A stretch of DNA of 34,212 bases from Bacteroidaceae bacterium. Its GTDB lineage: Bacteria > Bacteroidota > Bacteroidia > Bacteroidales > Bacteroidaceae. Position 1 is the stretch's first letter, and the number at the start of each line of letters is the position of its first letter. A program made the translations under genes and the position numbers. This document shows, one piece after another, positions 34,210-34,212 of this stretch. The stretch lies in assembly GCA_017483765.1 (NCBI GenBank), contig JAFUVE010000036.1, forward strand, positions 1-34,212, written 5' to 3'. The notes below the pieces were generated by a model. It was not told the origin of the DNA. It saw only the letters and a list, made by a program, of their open reading frames with translations, and searched no databases.

Positions 34210-34212
34210 CTG

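Overview
The window looks like a chromosome segment from a Bacteroidales bacterium, most likely Prevotellaceae. Three things point there. Several secreted proteins end in type IX secretion (T9SS) C-terminal sorting tails. Promoters follow the Bacteroidetes pattern, TTTG or TTG, about 20 nt, then TAnnTTTG. The gene set is typical of the group: S46 dipeptidyl-peptidase, fimbrillin-like lipoprotein, DUF2264 protein and NupG-type nucleoside transporter. The genus is inferred from style only.

Left part (1-1800): the 3' part of a half-size chromate transporter, then a 408-bp gene-free stretch packed with repeats (62-bp hairpins, a 7-bp microsatellite, a 9-bp TTCTAGATT array). After it comes a minus-strand DUF4160/DUF2442 pair that looks like a toxin-antitoxin module; its promoter spacer contains a perfect 16-bp palindrome.

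Middle part (1801-20613, all minus strand): a 1999-residue secreted repeat protein with a T9SS tail and a long structured leader; guaA (GMP synthase) with its own terminator; a probable transcription unit running S46 dipeptidyl-peptidase (DPP7-type) - secreted HExxH metallopeptidase - nucleoside:H+ symporter - lipoprotein - DUF2264 protein; and typA (BipA GTPase) with its own promoter and terminator. The DPP7, metallopeptidase and symporter suggest extracellular protein breakdown and nucleoside uptake.

Right part (20661-33935, all plus strand): an orphan T9SS tail left from a deleted gene, then a 3241-residue LamG/FnIII surface protein, a lipoprotein whose start overlaps its stop (TAATG), a second orphan T9SS tail, a 77-residue small protein, a fimbrillin-like lipoprotein, and a class A acid phosphatase that itself seems to end in a T9SS tail. 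This is the best candidate for an undescribed cell-surface system in the window.

Non-coding structure is unusually rich. Three copies of a MITE-like element (ends AAGTTGCCTC / GAGGCAAGTT) each hold a 42-nt micro-ORF frame. A hairpin family keeps an exact 62-bp length while the outer stem changes in a compensating way. Nine-base TTCTAGATT arrays sit just beyond stop codons. A 237-bp near-palindrome closes the window. No tRNA, rRNA, CRISPR array or intact transposase was seen. All similarity statements come from reading the sequence; no database search was run.
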